Positions 30,019 to 33,529 of a stretch of 33,529 nt of DNA are shown here, piece by piece. Every line of letters begins with the position of its first letter. The first letter of the stretch is position 1. The notes below the pieces were generated by a model. That model did not search any database and was not told the origin of the DNA. It saw nothing but the letters and a program-made list of their open reading frames with translations. A program made the position numbers and the translations under genes. This DNA comes from Ilyonectria destructans (Eukaryota > Ascomycota > Sordariomycetes > Hypocreales > Nectriaceae), in NCBI GenBank assembly GCA_020740775.1, contig JAHEWK010000057.1, positions 1-33,529 of the forward strand, written 5' to 3'.

Positions 30019-31307
30019 AATCCATCCTGTCTGATAGGGACGATCGAAAGGTCGGCGCCGAGAACGCGTGACCGGTCCTGAAAAAACCGGCCACAGTGAC
30101 TGTAATTCTATCCCAATATCCATACCCAAATCACCTTACAAAGCCAGTCCGCTCGACCAGGCGTACACCACGACGCATGAAGAAAACAAAGGCAACCAGC
30201 TAACTAGGAGTTGCATTTACAGAAGAGCAACGACGAGACCAGCAGCGTCCATGGCAGCAGCAGCCATGCCGGTCTGGTGAGAAGAAGCAGCACCAGTGGT
30301 CTGAGAGTCTCTCTCCTTGGTCGAATGGGCACTGTCAGAGCCATGAGCATCGGGCAGATGCGGTGCGGTGGACTGACATTTCCGGTTCCTCAGCATGCCT
30401 AGTCGTAGCGTCGATAGGCCAATGGCAACCCTGGAGCTGACAGCCATGACACCGAGTAGACGTCCCCATCGCCGACACGTTCAGTGAGTGTGTACTCGCT
30501 TTTCCTCTCCCCACACGTGGTGGCAAAGTAACAACATCATTCTTCCCCCTCTCCAAGCGACACGGGGCTAGCGGCATTATACTATAGGTTTATCTACAAC
30601 CAACAAGGCGTTGAAAGCTTAATATCGAGCCCTTAGAGTACCTTGATTGGTTGCATCGTGGCCATAACTCGCCGCCATTACAACTGGCCGTCCGCCTCCT
30701 TTCTTTGATATTCGGGAGCTGTCATGTGAAAATGGTTTGAGTGCTGCGGACGGGCTTCCAATGACAGTTCTAGCGGTCGGCGTGCGTGGCGCAGTCGCGA
30801 CGTGCGTCAAGCCTTGGGCCCATCTTAATGGTCGCGTCGTGGCCACGGCTAACAGCCAGAGTAATGGCTGTTCAATTCTTCTCACCGTTTACCAAGACAA
30901 GGTCCGCAACCCGCTTTATGTCCTCAGATCCAGCTCCTGGACGCTGTAACTTGTAAGTTCTGTGCCTCCCGAGTATCGCACATCCACCCTCTGGGCTTCT
31001 TTGACGATGCGTTCCAGATCGAGAGCACTCGAACAGAGGAAAGAAGAGTATGCCAAGAGACGAAATCAGAGACAGGTAGCAGAACCAGCCAAACGAGATC
31101 ATAAGTTTGATTAGCCGGTTCCAAAGGAGCACACCTCAGAGGAATAAGCTTTGGGTCATTTCCTTCTTTGGCATGTGGTCCGTTGGAGAAAAGCAAGTTG
31201 CGAGACCCAAACCTACTACTGACGATAATAATTGAACCAGAAGGCCGGCTGAGAAAGGTTCGTGTTGTAAGTATAAGTACAATTTATTGCGCCCAGGACT
31301 AACTAAG
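30019..31307. other. Mostly unassigned sequence; faint minus-strand coding relic
   Basis: On the minus strand at about 31040-30880, DLERIVKEAQRVDVRYSGGT appears in one frame and LQRPGAGSEDIKRVADLVLV, shortly after, in another. This suggests a short decayed or spliced gene end stopping near 30873. I recognise no family. The rest (30019-30870) shows only short frames with no motif. Confidence 0.3.
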
Positions 31308-31591
31308 TGTTGGAATGAGACCTCGTCTATTGGAATGAGACCTCGTGTGGCGGCATAACATGCCTGATCCGGACTTCCGGATCCGGACAGCCTGATCCGG
31401 AACGCCGGATGCGGAACGCCGGATCTAGTTAACAACGCCGGATCCGTCTCCCTTTGACACCCTGATCTAGATCCCTTTGAGTATAAAATAGGGCCCCTAT
31501 GACCCTCAATCAATGGAGGAACAACCTTCTCAATTTACATCACTTGATCAATCACTTCTACTATTGCATACAGCAAATTGCGTATCCAACA
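31308..31591 (+). mobile_element. Copia-type solo LTR (284 bp)
   Basis: It begins TGTTGGAATGAGAC and ends GCGTATCCAACA (7-base inverted tips TGTTGGA/TCCAACA). A TATAAAATAG lies near 31482. The flanks CTAAG (31303-31307) and CCAAG (31592-31596) match except for one C/T transition. TTGGAATGAGACCTCGT is repeated in tandem at the start. A cluster of CCGGATC/GATCCGG palindromes lies at about 31366-31445. No internal retroelement genes were found nearby. Confidence 0.8.
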
Positions 31592-33001
31592 CCAAGTTAT
31601 AATTTAAGAATATACTAGTTAAATCTATTTAGAATTTATACTTATAGAAAGAACTTAATTAAGTATTTTTAAGTTATTAGATACTAACAACAGAAATAGT
31701 TTACATTTCCAATAAAAGGCAAGATCGATGTTGTCATTACGTGATACTCTAGTGGCCCAAAAGTTTCCCTGCTTATCGTAATGGGTATTACCTGAGTGTC
31801 AGGTTATGGAGATTTGAGAGTAATGCAAGGATTTGCATGCACCTATTTCACTCATCGTATAATCTCCTTTGTCATAAAGCACCTTCTTGCTAGCTCCATC
31901 CTTGCGTCTATCTTACTGACAGCTCTGGTCGAATCATAGGGGTCTCAACTTAGTGTGAGGGGCGTCATTTTTCGGACGCCCAGTATTCGTTGGTCTCCAC
32001 CTGTCACCTTGTCCAAAGCGCGGGTGACTTGCTCTTCCCGGCACGTTGACAAATCCGTACTGCCTAAATAGATGATTCTCGATATTCTAGGTTCCAGCGT
32101 GGGAGAAGCCCGCTGTCTTGTTCTGGCGCCATACAGCAGGTGCACCAGTGACAGGATCTATGAATGTTGGTCTCTACTAGGCATCTTTCATGAGAGCTTA
32201 TGTTGCATCAAATCGCATGCCCTCTTGAATAGCATAGCCGCGTCTCCCTTAATTGAGGTGGTTGACTCTGTTGTGATTGGTCTTTACACGAATTGTTCTC
32301 ACATTTGTCGGTTGTACCGCCAATCTCGCGGCAGCGAAAAACACGCTCCGGGTCGTTGCAATGGCTATAAAGCCCTTGGAGGATATCACCTCTACCCTTA
32401 TTGCCTCACCCTTTAACCTTGAACCAACTTTTAGAAACTTGATCCCAGACCACCATGATTTTTACTTTACGTTCAGTTTAATATATAGACGCTGTGCTAC
32501 CAGGCTAAAGAAAAAGGTGCGTTGGCGAGGAGCGGAAGCACTCTCCAAGTTGCGTGTGCGAATGCACCTATCGAAGACTTGAAGCGAGTGAAAGCCGCTA
32601 CATAGTTTACCGGTATATAGATGGCTGCAAGAATGCTGGAAACCAGAAATCCCGATTCCCATGCTCAAGAGCCCAAAATAAGCACATCGGCGTCCTCGGC
32701 AAAGATCGTTGGATGAGATTTGGCCGTGAGGTTCTTTAAGATCAGCAACAGTTGATCATCTTGACCGAGCAGGACCTAATGGTCTAAGTGAACAAAATGT
32801 AGTTTGGACGATAAATCACGAGATTAAATGATTAAGGAACAAAATGTAAGAAAAAAGCTGGTCACGAAATGGATTTCGCATCCTCCCAGGACGTTTAAGG
32901 TAATATTTCATTCCGCTCTCTCTCCGCCGTCGCTCCGGTCCTTATGTATGGTGGAACTCTACCTTTGAATCCTGAATTTACGGAGAGCCTCATTCAATTC
33001 A
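31592..33001. other. Unassigned sequence, no gene recognised
   Basis: A short A/T-rich part (31592-31690) is followed by mixed sequence. Minus-strand DPVTGAP then AVWRQNKTAGFSHAGT near 32150-32080, and plus-strand LTFVGCTANLAAAKNTLRVV near 32285-32350, look protein-like. They have stops close by and no identifiable family. Confidence 0.4.
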
Positions 33002-33268
33002 TTACGGCATTTTGTAGTCGGCATACGAGAAACGTCTCGAGGTCACTCGCTCCGCACCTGAATATTTCATGATGAGTGCGTCAAAACGGACGCCTAAGTC
33101 TTTTGTAACCTTTTGCAACGCCTTGGAAAGACTGATGTGGAGCGCACTATTATCACGGTTCAAGTAGAGAACGAAGTTGGCTTGCAGGGAGATTTTGCGA
33201 GACCGTGGCGCCATAGCAACTAGGCTCTTCGAATATCCGGTTCCGAACATGATGATCCAGTTCCTCAA
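33002..33268 (-). CDS. Possible coding segment of unknown function
   Basis: An 88-codon open frame (LRNWIIMFGTGYSKSLVAMA, then APRSRKISLQANFVLYLNRD, ending FSYADYKMP) has balanced amino-acid composition and gene-like codon choice. Its apparent first codon is TTG, so it is probably an exon or a truncated end. A possible acceptor (TTATCAG) lies about 20 bases upstream at 33286-33292. I recognise no domain. The overlapping minus frame beginning MYSSSIEELDHHVRN is also open for 40 codons, so the frame choice is not certain. Nothing else is visible from 33293 to the window end. Confidence 0.3.
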   Translation of the reverse strand: MRNWIIMFGTGYSKSLVAMAPRSRKISLQANFVLYLNRDNSALHISLSKALQKVTKDLGVRFDALIMKYSGAERVTSRRFSYADYKMP

Positions 33269-33529
33269 TGCTGGAGGAGTACATCTCTGATAAAGAACGC
33301 ATCAAACCACGGAACTACTACAAACAAGACTATGACTAACATCTCAAATCAAATCACAATGTCGTGAGAAAGTAAACAAAAGCGATAGTCTCAAAATTTA
33401 AAGAATGGAACTTATGAACACATTGCTGCATTGTTTGATATGAGCTTTTATGACTTCGATGGCAATGGGCTGATCGGCCATTCGTAGTCTCTGGTAAAGT
33501 ATGACTGAAATGACCACTCTCCTGGCCCA

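Noticed and set aside
31136..31513. 125-codon minus frame
   Set aside because: It lies largely within the solo LTR and its palindromes and has no family motif.

Overview
The window looks like a repeat-rich accessory or sub-telomeric stretch of a filamentous ascomycete, most likely a Sordariomycete. The grounds are many 46-100 bp introns with GTRNGT donors and YAG acceptors, typical fungal secondary-metabolism and carbohydrate genes, fungal transposon families, and C-to-T/G-to-A decay like repeat-induced point mutation (RIP). No bacterial or organellar features were seen. All coordinates and exon joins were read by eye.

Left third (1-10.8 kb), single-copy genes. The decayed 3' end of an intradiol ring-cleavage dioxygenase comes first. 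It is followed by a secreted GH16-like glycoside hydrolase with a C-terminal golvesin-like domain (4 exons, minus), an unrecognised two-stop reading frame, and an alpha/beta-hydrolase-3 esterase (2 exons, minus). Then come a decayed sugar transporter (minus), a 300-bp mariner-type MITE, and an intact MFS sugar transporter (9 exons, plus, including an 8-nt micro-exon). Together they suggest carbohydrate uptake and breakdown, though co-regulation is not shown.

Middle (11.3-27 kb), a transposon graveyard. An autonomous but broken hAT element (11314-15225) carries a 512-bp MITE with ~100-bp terminal repeats. Next is the 5' part of a homeodomain/C2H2 protein gene (minus, 15729-17541). Beyond it are two LINE-type 5' ends arranged head to head (18.5-23.8 kb), one copy strongly RIP-mutated. 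These are filled with nested insertions: a hAT MITE, at least four solo LTRs of 140-433 bp with perfect target duplications, a palindromic-ended MITE that itself carries an LTR carrying another MITE, and a 436-bp insert. An unknown minus-strand gene (24247-25014) is cut by further LTRs. The missing 3' part of the homeodomain gene lies on the plus strand at 25524-26490. Geometry and reading frame both fit a single ~9.7-kb inversion (about 15792-25523) that split that gene.

Right part (26.6-33.5 kb). A second copy of the palindromic-ended MITE is followed directly by a nearly intact pogo/Fot-like transposon, an ankyrin-repeat remnant, one likely and one possible copia-type solo LTR, and about 2 kb with no gene I can name apart from one possible coding segment (33002-33268).

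The strongest results are the inversion-split homeodomain gene and the datable stack of nested insertions, where removing each insert restores an older reading frame or a normal-sized intron.
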